This document shows positions 23,929-31,298 of a DNA stretch of 31,298 nt, in pieces. The stretch spans positions 1 through 31,298 of the forward strand of contig JAEWQC010000011.1 of NCBI GenBank assembly GCA_023399355.1, in the 5' to 3' direction. The position numbers and the translations under genes were made by a program. This DNA comes from Bacillota bacterium. GTDB taxonomy: Bacteria; Bacillota; Clostridia; Acetivibrionales; DTU013. The first letter of the stretch is position 1. Every line of letters begins with the position of its first letter. The notes beneath the pieces are model-generated. The model was not told the origin of the DNA and ran no database searches. It saw only the letters and a list, made by a program, of their open reading frames with translations.

Positions 23929-23947
23929 ATGGGTGGCAATACTTGGT

Positions 23948-25066
23948 CTATTGTCTTTCATCCTGTTGCAATGCATCAATAGTAACATTTTGTGCATTTG
24001 TACAAGACTTCTCCATATGGCCGCAGTATGGGCAGGCAACCCAGTCTTCCTCAATAACCTGTCCGCAGGAAGGGCATAGTTCCTTGTTTTTAGTACCACA
24101 GTACGGGCATACAATGAATCTGTTGTTCAATTGCTCGCCGCAGTTGATGCATTTAGGATACTCAGGCCTCACAACGAGGTAGACGATCAGGCCTACCACA
24201 TTGGCAGCAAGTGCAAGTATAGCCCAGAGAGGTGCGCGGAATTCACGTTTTCTGGCATCCATAAAGACCCACACAGGAAGAAGAAGCCAGAATAGAATAA
24301 ACACGATTGCACATATAGGGAAGGCACCGTTGCCACCAAAAAGATTATTGGAGATACTTCGAAGGCTGCGGTACTCTCTATATGCAGATATCTGCACATC
24401 TTTGGAATTATATGCAGAATACAAATTGAGGCCTTTGGAACAGATATATGTATAAGTAAGAGATATATTTAAATCATCTGATATTGAATATGACGTACCA
24501 TCAACATTTTTTACAATCCTTTGCCCATAATTGTTAAGATCGGGATTTTGGCTGAAAAGGATTTTAGCAAGTGGATTGGAAGCGCTTATCTCTCTTAGTT
24601 TGTCGGTATTATAGCTTAAATTTAATGCTGCAGCATACTTTATTTTGTTTTTACTATCAAGAATATACGCTGTACTCGGATCATAGTAGTTTTCTTCGTT
24701 GCCGTTCAGAGGACTGGCTATTACCTGGAACTTTCCCTTTTCGGGAATAAATCCGGAATTTGAGTTATAAACAATATTTCCTGCTTCATCTGTAACAATA
24801 ATGTTGCTGTAGTTATTGCTATATTCGTTAAAGAGTTTATTGTATTTGTCTGCATACTCTTTAATTTTATCGTTCATCCCATTAAACTCCAGCTCTGAGC
24901 CGATCTTGTCAAAACTTTCCCACATAGCCGCTTGTTTTTCATTCACCTTGTTGTCAATAATAGAAATGATTGTTGTCGAAATTATCATGGATATTATCAT
25001 CAATCCAACAAGTGAAAATAGTATGTTCCTTAATACGGAGGGCCTAAAAACTTTACCAATATTCAT
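23948..25066 (-). CDS. Membrane protein with extracytoplasmic domain and double zinc ribbon
   Basis: The 372-residue protein has an unusual layout. One membrane helix (about 13-37) leads into an extracytoplasmic region (38-249) containing IIVTDEAGNIVYNSNSGF, which recalls Cache/PAS-like sensor folds. Two more helices (about 250-269 and 280-299) bring the chain back, and the cytoplasmic end carries four CxxC pairs: C306/C309, C320/C323, C331/C334 and C345/C348. These form a double zinc ribbon. I do not recognise a characterised family. The ATG at 25064-25066 follows AAGGAG by 11 bases; an earlier in-frame TTG overlaps that site. It is the third gene after an ECF sigma factor and a small membrane protein, so it may be a sensor or a target of that sigma factor. 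Confidence 0.75.
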   Translation of the reverse strand: MNIGKVFRPSVLRNILFSLVGLMIISMIISTTIISIIDNKVNEKQAAMWESFDKIGSELEFNGMNDKIKEYADKYNKLFNEYSNNYSNIIVTDEAGNIVYNSNSGFIPEKGKFQVIASPLNGNEENYYDPSTAYILDSKNKIKYAAALNLSYNTDKLREISASNPLAKILFSQNPDLNNYGQRIVKNVDGTSYSISDDLNISLTYTYICSKGLNLYSAYNSKDVQISAYREYRSLRSISNNLFGGNGAFPICAIVFILFWLLLPVWVFMDARKREFRAPLWAILALAANVVGLIVYLVVRPEYPKCINCGEQLNNRFIVCPYCGTKNKELCPSCGQVIEEDWVACPYCGHMEKSCTNAQNVTIDALQQDERQ

Positions 25067-25067
25067 G

Positions 25068-25430
25068 CTAATACGTTCTCCTTTCAATAATATTATCCTT
25101 AAACTTTATCAGCAGCGGCAGGCAGCTCAATAGCAACGCTGAGAAAACACCAGCGTAAATAAAGATGTTCGGGCAAAGTACAAAAGAGCCATTTGAAAAA
25201 CAGTTTAATGTAATCAGTACTACAAATACAAAAAATATACTATAACAAATGATGAACACCCGGTTCTCTGCTTTTTCCTTCTGCCTCTGCCTGAGTCTGC
25301 TTGCTTTTTTGCCGATCTGTGGCTGGAATAATGCTATTACTGTATCTGGCTGAGTCTGAAGTACGTAATAATCATTTTCCTTAATAGCATTTTTAATCAG
25401 ATCTTCAATATTGGACTCTTTATTCTTCAT
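25068..25430 (-). CDS. Small two-helix membrane protein, possible anti-sigma factor
   Basis: This 120-residue protein has a cytoplasmic N-terminal part of about 57 residues (MKNKESNIEDLIKNAIKEND) rich in charge, then two membrane segments at about 58-77 and 86-109, and a short charged tail. Its position, overlapping the end of an ECF sigma gene by four bases, is where anti-sigma factors usually lie. It lacks the HxxxCxxC motif of zinc anti-sigma factors, so the role is inferred from position only. The ATG follows GGAGG by about nine bases. Its stop lies two bases before the next gene's ATG, so all three genes are tightly coupled. Confidence 0.65.
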   Translation of the reverse strand: MKNKESNIEDLIKNAIKENDYYVLQTQPDTVIALFQPQIGKKASRLRQRQKEKAENRVFIICYSIFFVFVVLITLNCFSNGSFVLCPNIFIYAGVFSALLLSCLPLLIKFKDNIIERRTY

Positions 25431-25981
25431 ATATCTTCACCTCCATTATCAACCAACAAGCTTTTAAGCTTTTTCACGGAATTATGCAGTTTCCATTTTA
25501 CAGTTACCAAACTCATCCCCATTATTTTCCCGATCGCAGAATAGGAAAAATCGCTGTAATACCTAAGAATGACAAGCATTTTCATCTCATCCGGCAATTG
25601 GTCCAGCATGCGTCTTAAGTTTTCATTTCTCATATTCTTCCACGCGCTATCATGAGTATCTGCAGCGGATGATAGTTCCATCGCAGCTTCATCCAGGCAA
25701 GTTTCCCTGTCTGCAGGACTTTTCTTCAAATAATCTATATATCTGTTATAGGCTATTTTGAACAGCCATGTTGAGAATTTGACTCCTGTAACAGATCTGT
25801 ACCTTTCGATATTCTCAATAAGCTTGATGATCACATCATGGGAAAGGTCCTCACAAACCGCTGCATCCTTCAACAGCTTGTAAAAGAACTTGTTCAACGG
25901 CAAATAATATCTTCTGATCAATTCTTCAAAAGCTTGTTTTTCTCCGGTTTTGCATAAAGCTACCAATTGCTCATCATTCAA
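25427..25981 (-). CDS. ECF-type RNA polymerase sigma factor
   Basis: The protein directs RNA polymerase to a small set of promoters, usually in response to envelope stress. Region 2 is clear: FEELIRRYYLPLNKFFY, CEDLSHDVIIKLIENIERYR and FSTWLFKIAYNRYIDYLKK. Region 4 follows, with LPDEMKMLVILRYYSDFSYSAIGKIMGMSLVTVKWKL-type sequence forming the helix-turn-helix. The length of 184 residues fits an ECF sigma. The exact ECF group cannot be told by eye. The start codon is TTG with GGTGG seven bases ahead. It leads an operon with two membrane proteins of unknown function. Confidence 0.9.
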   Translation of the reverse strand: MNDEQLVALCKTGEKQAFEELIRRYYLPLNKFFYKLLKDAAVCEDLSHDVIIKLIENIERYRSVTGVKFSTWLFKIAYNRYIDYLKKSPADRETCLDEAAMELSSAADTHDSAWKNMRNENLRRMLDQLPDEMKMLVILRYYSDFSYSAIGKIMGMSLVTVKWKLHNSVKKLKSLLVDNGGEDI

Positions 25982-26194
25982 TATTTCACCACCTTTGTGC
26001 CGTCATAGTATTAAACTCTAATTTGTAAAAAAAGTTGTAAATTTTTTAATAAAATAAATAACATCACAATAATTTCTTGCTGTTGCCCATTTAACATTTT
26101 ATAACGCATCTGTTCAACGAGGCTGGTCGCAAGCAAAGTTTGCCACACACCTATGCATCCTGGGCGGTGGTGACATCATTTGCCTTGTCACAAT

Positions 26195-26241
26195 AAAAAA
26201 GAGCCGGAATAAAACGGAACACCGCTTTCCAGGCTCTTTTT
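26195..26241 (-). terminator. Terminator of the MFS-yfbR-fabZ operon
   Basis: AAAAAGAGCC and GGCTCTTTTT form a ten-base outer stem; further GGAA/TTCC pairing extends it. T-runs lie on both sides, so it can act in either direction. It lies 40 bases after the fabZ stop. The 213 bases between it and the ECF sigma gene carry only AT-rich sequence and a TTTACAA direct repeat near the sigma gene. Confidence 0.8.
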
Positions 26242-26280
26242 CAGTTATCCAGTTATAATTGCATGCTCAGTAATATGCAG

Positions 26281-26715
26281 TTATTTCTTTACTGCTGTCA
26301 TGGCAAAACGAATTTCTCCCTCTGCTGCGATTTTATCTTCTACCGTAGCCTTTACCTTGGCCTTTACAATACCCATCTTGCTTGAAAGGATTTCAACCTC
26401 AAGACGAAGCGTGTCGCCGGGTGTAACCTGCCATTTGAATTTCATCTCGTCAATGCTTGCAAATACACCCAGTTTCGCTCCGCCTTCTGTATCTTCATTA
26501 GCGGCAATACCGGCCGTCTGCGCCAGCGCCTCGACAATCAGTACACCAGGCATGATCGGGAGACCTGGAAAATGTCCCTGGAAAAAGGGCTCATTTACAC
26601 TTACGTTTTTAATTGCCACCGCTCTCTTGCCCGGCTCAAGCTCAAGAACCTTGTCGACAAGCAGGAATGGATACCTGTGTGGGATTATTTTTTGAATTTC
26701 TACATTTGTCAGCAT
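26281..26715 (-). CDS. fabZ: 3-hydroxyacyl-ACP dehydratase
   Basis: FabZ removes water from beta-hydroxyacyl-ACP in each round of fatty acid elongation. The hotdog-fold protein has PHRYPFLLVDKVLEL at the start and the catalytic segment GHFPGLPIMPGVLIVEALAQ, with H48 and E62 as the active pair. The length of 144 residues is normal. The ATG at 26713-26715 is chosen because GAGGTG lies just upstream; a longer reading to 26751 overlaps the preceding gene and lacks a site. It is not near other fatty acid genes here but comes last in an operon with a nucleotidase and an MFS transporter. Confidence 0.97.
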   Translation of the reverse strand: MLTNVEIQKIIPHRYPFLLVDKVLELEPGKRAVAIKNVSVNEPFFQGHFPGLPIMPGVLIVEALAQTAGIAANEDTEGGAKLGVFASIDEMKFKWQVTPGDTLRLEVEILSSKMGIVKAKVKATVEDKIAAEGEIRFAMTAVKK

Positions 26716-26743
26716 TACGCACCTCTTATAATTTATTAAGATT

Positions 26744-27331
26744 TTATTCAAACGCCTTGCAGCCTTTTACAAGCTCAGGCAAAATTACCTCGCTGAAATA
26801 TTTTGCACTTACAAGATCTGCTTCCAGAAGATTTTCCATGATTGAGTGATATTTTTCTACAAACGGATCCAGATTATTTAATCTGACTTCACCGATACAT
26901 TCCATAATCGCATCAATGTAATCGGCACATTTTAGTATTTTTCCCTCAAGGGTATCATCCTTCCCATCAAAAAGGATATCCCTGTAAATCGCCTTGTAGG
27001 GCTCATCTACATTAACCAGAAGATTTTCATCGGCAACCTCGCGCTCCAAAAGGTAAATCATGTCCCTGAGTTGTTCATTTTTGTGTTTTACCGTGCTGAT
27101 GATATCTCCTGTAATTGCTTCGACAACATCATGGTTGATCAGCTTCTTGAAAAGCTTGTTCCAGTCGACTGCATTTCCGTTCTCTTCTTCAATGAGCGCC
27201 ATCATCTGGCCTATCTGCGCTACGAAAAACGAATGTTCGCTGACCGTAGTCCTGCGGTGCATGAAGTCCGTGGACCAGCGGCCCATATTATTGAGTTTGC
27301 GAACAGTCAAGAGGTAATTGTGCAGACCCAT
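26744..27331 (-). CDS. HD-domain 5'-deoxynucleotidase, YfbR type
   Basis: The protein probably dephosphorylates deoxyribonucleoside monophosphates, as E. coli YfbR does. Residues known to matter in YfbR occur at nearly the same positions: R18 and W19, H33, H67-D68, E71, D76 and D137 (RW, EHSFFVAQIG, NHDVVEAITGD, KCADYIDA). At 195 residues it is close to the E. coli enzyme. The ATG follows GGGAG by six bases. It lies 29 bases after the MFS gene and 28 bases before fabZ, so the three are probably co-transcribed. Confidence 0.85.
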   Translation of the reverse strand: MGLHNYLLTVRKLNNMGRWSTDFMHRRTTVSEHSFFVAQIGQMMALIEEENGNAVDWNKLFKKLINHDVVEAITGDIISTVKHKNEQLRDMIYLLEREVADENLLVNVDEPYKAIYRDILFDGKDDTLEGKILKCADYIDAIMECIGEVRLNNLDPFVEKYHSIMENLLEADLVSAKYFSEVILPELVKGCKAFE

Positions 27332-27360
27332 AGGTGTCTCCCTTCCGCCGAAGCGCCATA

Positions 27361-28572
27361 TCAGGCGGCTTTGGCCAATGATAATTTACGCCTGTAAAAC
27401 ACCAGCATCATCAGTGCAGCCAGCATTGCCATGACAGCGCCGAAATAAAATGGCGCGCTGTTGTTGACATGGTCGTACAGTAGCCCTGCAATCAGGCTTG
27501 CAGGAAGCAGTGTTACTCCAAGCAGCGAATTGTATATCCCCATAGCCGTACCCATTTTATCCTTGTCGGCAACATCTGCCACAAGCGCCTTCTGAATGCC
27601 GTCTGTTGCCGCACTGTACAAACCGTAAAAGGCAAACAGTCCTATTACGATACCAACCTGCCCGGTTCGTCCGAAGCCGAAATAAATCAATGAATAGGTA
27701 ATGTAGCCGAAAATAATCAGCCGTTCTCTTCCGATTCTGTCGGACAATATACCCATCGGGATGGCAAACAGTACAGCCACTGCGTTATATATCAAATAAA
27801 CCAATGGTATGTAAAGTGCATTAATTCCAACATCATTCGCCTTGACAAGAAGCAGCTGGTCTGATGAATTACCCAGAGTGAATATGAAAATAATAGCAAG
27901 GAATGCATAAAATCTCTTGGGAAAAGACTTCAATAATATTTTGGGTCTGGGCATATCTTTATTTTTCCCAGCTTCTTTTATATAAAGTGCGATGATCCCT
28001 ATACTAAGCAAGGCGGGAATGGAGGATATGATAAACACAAGCCTGTAATTGCCTGTAAAGGCCGAAATGATGGCGAAGGACAGCAATGGGCCGATGATGG
28101 CACCGCAATTGTCCATCGCCTTGTGGAAGCCAAAGCCTTTTCCCATATTTCCATTTTTGACGGAGCCTGCAATCAGGCTGTCCCTTGGTGCTGTTCTGAT
28201 ACCTTTCCCGACACGTTCGACAAATCTCATCACAAGTACATGGACCGGGTGGAATGCAAGCGCGTAAAATGGTACCACTACTGCACTCAGGGCATACCCC
28301 AGCAGCATGAAGGGTTTGTTTTTGCCTATCCTGTCGCTGAACCAGCCGGAGAAAGCTTTTAATAATGAGGCAGTACTCTCGGCAACGCCTTCGATCAATG
28401 AAAGCAGGGTCTTCGAAGCGCCAATGGACAGCAGGAACATGGACATGACAGAGTAGATCATTTTCGTCGCAGTGTCCATCGTGAAGCTTGTAAGCCCTGC
28501 AAAGAAAATATTCCGTTCAATCCCCATAATTGTATCTTTTTTACCTGCAGGGCCAATGCCGGTGTCCGCCAT
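27361..28572 (-). CDS. Major facilitator superfamily transporter
   Basis: This is a 403-residue inner-membrane transporter with about 12 hydrophobic segments. The first loop carries GWFSDRIGKNKPFMLLGY, an MFS motif A variant, and the same motif recurs in the second half as GILSDRIGRERLIIFGY. The segment RFVERVGKGIRTAPRDSLIAGS is characteristic of a widespread but poorly characterised MFS branch. The substrate is unknown. The ATG at 28570-28572 follows GAGGGAA by nine bases; an upstream in-frame TTG at 28588-28590 is less likely. It is the first gene of an operon with the YfbR-like nucleotidase and fabZ. Confidence 0.88.
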   Translation of the reverse strand: MADTGIGPAGKKDTIMGIERNIFFAGLTSFTMDTATKMIYSVMSMFLLSIGASKTLLSLIEGVAESTASLLKAFSGWFSDRIGKNKPFMLLGYALSAVVVPFYALAFHPVHVLVMRFVERVGKGIRTAPRDSLIAGSVKNGNMGKGFGFHKAMDNCGAIIGPLLSFAIISAFTGNYRLVFIISSIPALLSIGIIALYIKEAGKNKDMPRPKILLKSFPKRFYAFLAIIFIFTLGNSSDQLLLVKANDVGINALYIPLVYLIYNAVAVLFAIPMGILSDRIGRERLIIFGYITYSLIYFGFGRTGQVGIVIGLFAFYGLYSAATDGIQKALVADVADKDKMGTAMGIYNSLLGVTLLPASLIAGLLYDHVNNSAPFYFGAVMAMLAALMMLVFYRRKLSLAKAA

Positions 28573-28670
28573 ACTTTTTTGTTCCCTCAAATACCCATCC
28601 CGTTAAAGTGATTTACCTTCGTAATATTATACCTTATTTATACATGATGAGTAAATATGCTACATTACCT

Positions 28671-28840
28671 TTTGGAGTCCGGCTATCGGAGCCGGCTCTT
28701 GGAGTCCGGCTTTCGGAGTCCGGCTTTCGGAGTCCGGCTCAGAGTCTGGCTTTTGTTCGAAGTTTATCTTTTGGGAGTTCAGCTGTGGGAATCCTGTTTC
28801 GGAATCTGCTATTTAAGTCCGGCTTTCAGAGTCTGACCAA
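28671..28840. repeat. 14-bp tandem repeat array, unit GGAGTCCGGCTTTC
   Basis: Clear copies begin at 28674, 28688, 28701, 28715 and 28729, at intervals of 13-14 bases. Diverged copies (AGAGTCTGGC, GGAGTTCAGC, GGAATCCTG, AAGTCCGGC, AGAGTCTGACC) continue to about 28840. The array fills the gap between the MFS gene and the end of ku and is more GC-rich than its left flank. The period is not a multiple of three and no frame through it looks like a protein. There are no spacers, so it is not a CRISPR array. Confidence 0.85.
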
Positions 28841-28843
28841 GCC

Positions 28844-29698
28844 TCATGATGTCTTGCGTTTCGCCCCGGTCTTCGGCTTCTCGTCTTTCAGCGCACCAGC
28901 CTTCTTACCAGCTTTCGGCTTGTCCGCCTTGGTCGCCTCCACACTGGCCTTCAACGCCTCCATGAGATCGATTATATTATTCTGCGTCTCAGGTGGGCTT
29001 ATGACCTCCTTTCCCTCAATTTTTGCCTGGATCAACTTTCTCAGAGCTTCCTGATACTCATTTCTATATTCGTCGATATTGAATTCGCTCGTCATGTTGC
29101 CGATCAGGCTTGTCGCCATTTTCATCTCGTTCTCGTGGATATCCACATTATAATTCAATTCCGTGATATTCTCCGTATTCCGTATTTCATCGGCATAATA
29201 AAGCAGATACAGCAGCAGTCCTCCCTTTTCATACGGTCTTATGAGAGATACATATTCGTTAGTGGAAAGCGTGATTTTGGCAATACCCACCTTTCCCGTC
29301 TCCTGCATCGCCCGGCGGAAAAGCTCGAAAGCCTTGCTGGCGCTGAAATTGCTCGGGCTTATATAATAGGCCTTATCCAGATAAATCGGATCTATCTGAT
29401 CCTTGTCCACAAAATTCATAATGGAAATAGTCTTTTTTGATGTAATTGGCAGTTTTTCGTAATCTTCATCCGTAATGAGGATGTACTTGTCCTTTTCATA
29501 CTCGTAGCCGCGTACCAGATCTCCCTGTGCCACATCCTCCCTGCAGGTCTCGCAATATTTCTTGTAGCGGACCCTCGTATTGCATTTTTTGTGCAAATAG
29601 TGGAATTTGACTTCCTCCGCACCAGTTGTAGCCGTATAAACATTGACCGGGAAATATACCATACCGAAGCTGATCGAGCCCTTCCAGCTTGTTTTCAT
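28844..29698 (-). CDS. ku: Ku protein (non-homologous end joining)
   Basis: Bacterial Ku binds broken DNA ends as a homodimer and recruits the ligase LigD; in spore formers it protects the single genome of the dormant spore. The beta-barrel core begins MKTSWKGSISFGMVYFPVNVYTA and includes RGYEYEKDKYILITDEDYEKL and the GLLLYLLYYADEIRN segment. C39, C49 and C52 in CNTRVRYKKYCETC may bind zinc. The tail from about residue 255 is lysine-rich (KADKPKAGKKAGALK), as in many bacterial Ku proteins. The 284-residue length is normal. The ATG at 29696-29698 gives the usual family start; a longer reading to 29764 adds atypical residues. No ligD is in the window. Confidence 0.95.
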   Translation of the reverse strand: MKTSWKGSISFGMVYFPVNVYTATTGAEEVKFHYLHKKCNTRVRYKKYCETCREDVAQGDLVRGYEYEKDKYILITDEDYEKLPITSKKTISIMNFVDKDQIDPIYLDKAYYISPSNFSASKAFELFRRAMQETGKVGIAKITLSTNEYVSLIRPYEKGGLLLYLLYYADEIRNTENITELNYNVDIHENEMKMATSLIGNMTSEFNIDEYRNEYQEALRKLIQAKIEGKEVISPPETQNNIIDLMEALKASVEATKADKPKAGKKAGALKDEKPKTGAKRKTS

Positions 29699-29945
29699 CC
29701 AAACCACCCTTATCCTTTCCTTTTGCAATAACGCCAGTGAAGCAGAATCCATTTTGCACTGCATATAGATAAATCTTATTGTGGCTGAAAATCAAAATAA
29801 ATATTATAATATAAATTGCAAAAAAAATTCATAAGGAATGTTATACTTTTTTTACAATGGGTATTGAAGGTAATACAAGTGAAAAAGCTCAGGAAGCAAA
29901 TCACTTGTCATTGGATGTAAATAATAAAAAATGATAAATCAGCAT

Positions 29946-29963
29946 CTGCATGAAAATGCAGAA
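29946..29963 (+). repeat. Small hairpin upstream of the ABC exporter gene
   Basis: TCTGCAT and ATGCAGA form a seven-base stem with a GAAA tetraloop, about 30 bases before the ABC gene start. It could lie in the leader of that transcript; nothing more can be said. The remaining 250 bases between ku and the ABC gene are AT-rich, and no promoter is convincing. Confidence 0.35.
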
Positions 29964-29993
29964 AGTTCACAAATACTAAAATATGAGGTATTT

Positions 29994-31298
29994 ATGGGTA
30001 CTTTGCGTTACATAAGGGATCTTTTACTAAAATATAAATACAGGTACCTGCTGGGCGTGTTTTTCTTGTTAGGCGTGGATTTGCTGCAGCTAGTGATGCC
30101 AAAAGTATTGGGGGATGTCACGGATGCTCTCGAGAACGATTCCTTGACGAAGCCCAGGCTGCTGGAATATGCATTCATCCTCGTATTGATCTCCATAGGA
30201 ATCGCGGTCTTCAGATTTCTTTTCAGATATGCACTTTACGGCGTTTCCAGAAAGATTGAGCTAACCTTCAGAAACCGTTTCTATGCGCACCTTCAAAAAC
30301 TCTCGGCCAACTATTTCAACACCCACAAGACCGGTGACATCATGGCCCATGCCACAAACGACATGAACAACGTCACGGCAGCTACAGGTCAGGGAATCAT
30401 TTTTGCAATCGACTGCCTGCTGGTACCTGTTGTTGCACTGGGCATGATGTGGAACACGGCAGGCTTGAGTCTGACAGCGGCCAGTTTCTCGCCGCTCGTA
30501 CTGCTGGGCATTTCAGTTGCATTTTTTATGAAGATCATGCAGTCCAGAGTGGAAAAGCAACAGGAGGCATTTTCCAATCTTACCGAAACCGCCAGGGAAA
30601 ATTTCTCCGGGATCAGGGTCATAAAGGCTTTTGTTCAGGAGAAGAAGGAAATTGAACGTTTCGAAAAAGCGAACTCGGTCAACCGGGAGGCGAACTTGAA
30701 GTTTGTCAGGCTCATGAGCATGATGTTCCCGACGGTCATGTCGATTGCGGCGCTTTCCTTCGTTATCGCCCTGTGGTATGGCGGATATCTTGTGATAAAA
30801 GGTTCGCTGACTCTGGGTGGTTTCGTCGCCTTCAACAGCTATCTGGGCATGCTGATCTGGCCCATTACCGCTATCGGCTGGGCCGCGAACATGTTCCAGA
30901 GGGGCTCGGTCTCACTGGAACGGATCAATGTCATTATGGATGAAAAGCCGGAGATTGCCGACAGTGAAGAAGTTATTGCCGGTAATAACACAGAGGCATC
31001 TTCCGATAGTAATAAGGAATTTAAATCCGGCAGTAAAGCAGAGACTGCAGGCGGCACGATTTTGAACACATCGGCGCGAACCACCCAAGCTGCTGCGTTC
31101 AGCCCGATCGAAGGCGCCATAGAATTCCGCGGCCTGTCTTTCACTTATCCCGGCACGGAAACACCTGTGCTCGAAAACATCAATATCACCATAGAAAAAG
31201 GCAGGACGCTGGCCATTGTTGGCCGTACCGGCTGTGGGAAAACAACTTTGATCAATCTTATATCAAGGTTATTGCCGGTACCCGAGGGTGCACTGATC
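29994..31298 (+). CDS. ABC exporter half-transporter, N-terminal 435 residues (cut by window edge)
   Basis: This is a membrane-domain plus ATPase fusion of the multidrug exporter type, similar in plan to Bacillus YheI. The protein begins MGTLRYIRDLLLKYKYRYLL; six membrane segments span about residues 16-320, with NYFNTHKTGDIMAHATNDMN and the ENFSGIRVIKAFVQEKKEI coupling region. The ATPase domain begins near 375 (IEFRGLSFTYPG) and Walker A GRTGCGKTT is at 410-418; the rest lies outside. Between the two parts is a serine-, asparagine- and alanine-rich insert at about 325-370, longer than usual. The ATG follows GAGGT by four bases. YheI-type proteins usually pair with a second half-transporter encoded next to them. 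Confidence 0.93.
   Translation, partial: MGTLRYIRDLLLKYKYRYLLGVFFLLGVDLLQLVMPKVLGDVTDALENDSLTKPRLLEYAFILVLISIGIAVFRFLFRYALYGVSRKIELTFRNRFYAHLQKLSANYFNTHKTGDIMAHATNDMNNVTAATGQGIIFAIDCLLVPVVALGMMWNTAGLSLTAASFSPLVLLGISVAFFMKIMQSRVEKQQEAFSNLTETARENFSGIRVIKAFVQEKKEIERFEKANSVNREANLKFVRLMSMMFPTVMSIAALSFVIALWYGGYLVIKGSLTLGGFVAFNSYLGMLIWPITAIGWAANMFQRGSVSLERINVIMDEKPEIADSEEVIAGNNTEASSDSNKEFKSGSKAETAGGTILNTSARTTQAAAFSPIEGAIEFRGLSFTYPGTETPVLENINITIEKGRTLAIVGRTGCGKTTLINLISRLLPVPEGALI

Noticed and set aside
28671..28840. CRISPR array
   Set aside because: The units are head to tail without spacers and no cas gene is present.
28530..29054. 174-codon plus-strand frame across the 14-bp repeat array
   Set aside because: The repeat period is not a multiple of three and the frame runs antisense into ku; the product is an artefact of the repeat.
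1..31298. tRNA or rRNA genes
   Set aside because: I looked for tRNA and rRNA signatures by eye and found none; a search program could still find a missed one, but the intergenic spaces are mostly too small.

Overview
The window looks like a chromosomal housekeeping and sporulation region from an endospore-forming member of the Clostridia. Three sporulation genes are present (spoIIE, spoVT, spoVG). The gene order purR-spoVG-glmU-prs-pth-mfd-prsA-spoVT and the order rpsF-ssb-rpsR ... rplI-dnaC-tilS-hpt are both familiar from Clostridia. Many start codons are TTG or GTG, base composition is moderate, and ribosome binding sites are strong (AGGAGG-like). A Clostridium cluster III relative (Acetivibrio/Ruminiclostridium-like) is my best guess, but that is an inference from gene order and not a sequence match.

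Layout, left to right (most genes are on the minus strand, so they are transcribed right to left). 1-5930: one long operon, MazG-like > gdpP > rplI > dnaC > tilS > hpt (hpt is cut by the window edge). It covers c-di-AMP breakdown, ribosome assembly, replication, tRNA modification and purine salvage. 5938-6163: low-complexity repeats. 6164-7009: pheA. 7242-7402: a plus-strand structured RNA candidate with its own terminator and no gene behind it. 7470-8725: rpsF > ssb > rpsR with a good promoter, a possible S6:S18 leader hairpin and a terminator. 8873-11773: spoIIE followed by a small tail-anchored membrane protein; the spoIIE promoter has a 21-bp spacer and Spo0A-like boxes. 11865-12614: a gene-free stretch with two kinds of inverted repeat. 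12677-13231: spoVT. 13334-20741: glmU > prs > pth > mfd > prsA-like, ending at a REP-like hairpin. The glmU gene lacks most of its acetyltransferase domain. 20804-22052: spoVG (textbook SigH promoter) and purR (candidate PurBox pair). 22418-23827: murC, the only complete plus-strand gene. 23948-25981: an ECF sigma factor with two membrane proteins, one carrying a double zinc ribbon. 26195-28572: MFS transporter > YfbR-like nucleotidase > fabZ. 28671-28840: a 14-bp tandem repeat. 28844-29698: Ku. 29994-end: the start of an ABC exporter on the plus strand.

The least explained parts are the plus-strand RNA at 7242-7402, the ECF/zinc-ribbon membrane module, the shortened GlmU, and the dispersed GGGGACGGTTCT repeats. 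Most remaining genes are conventional. Promoter, operator and RNA calls were made by eye, without any search or folding program.
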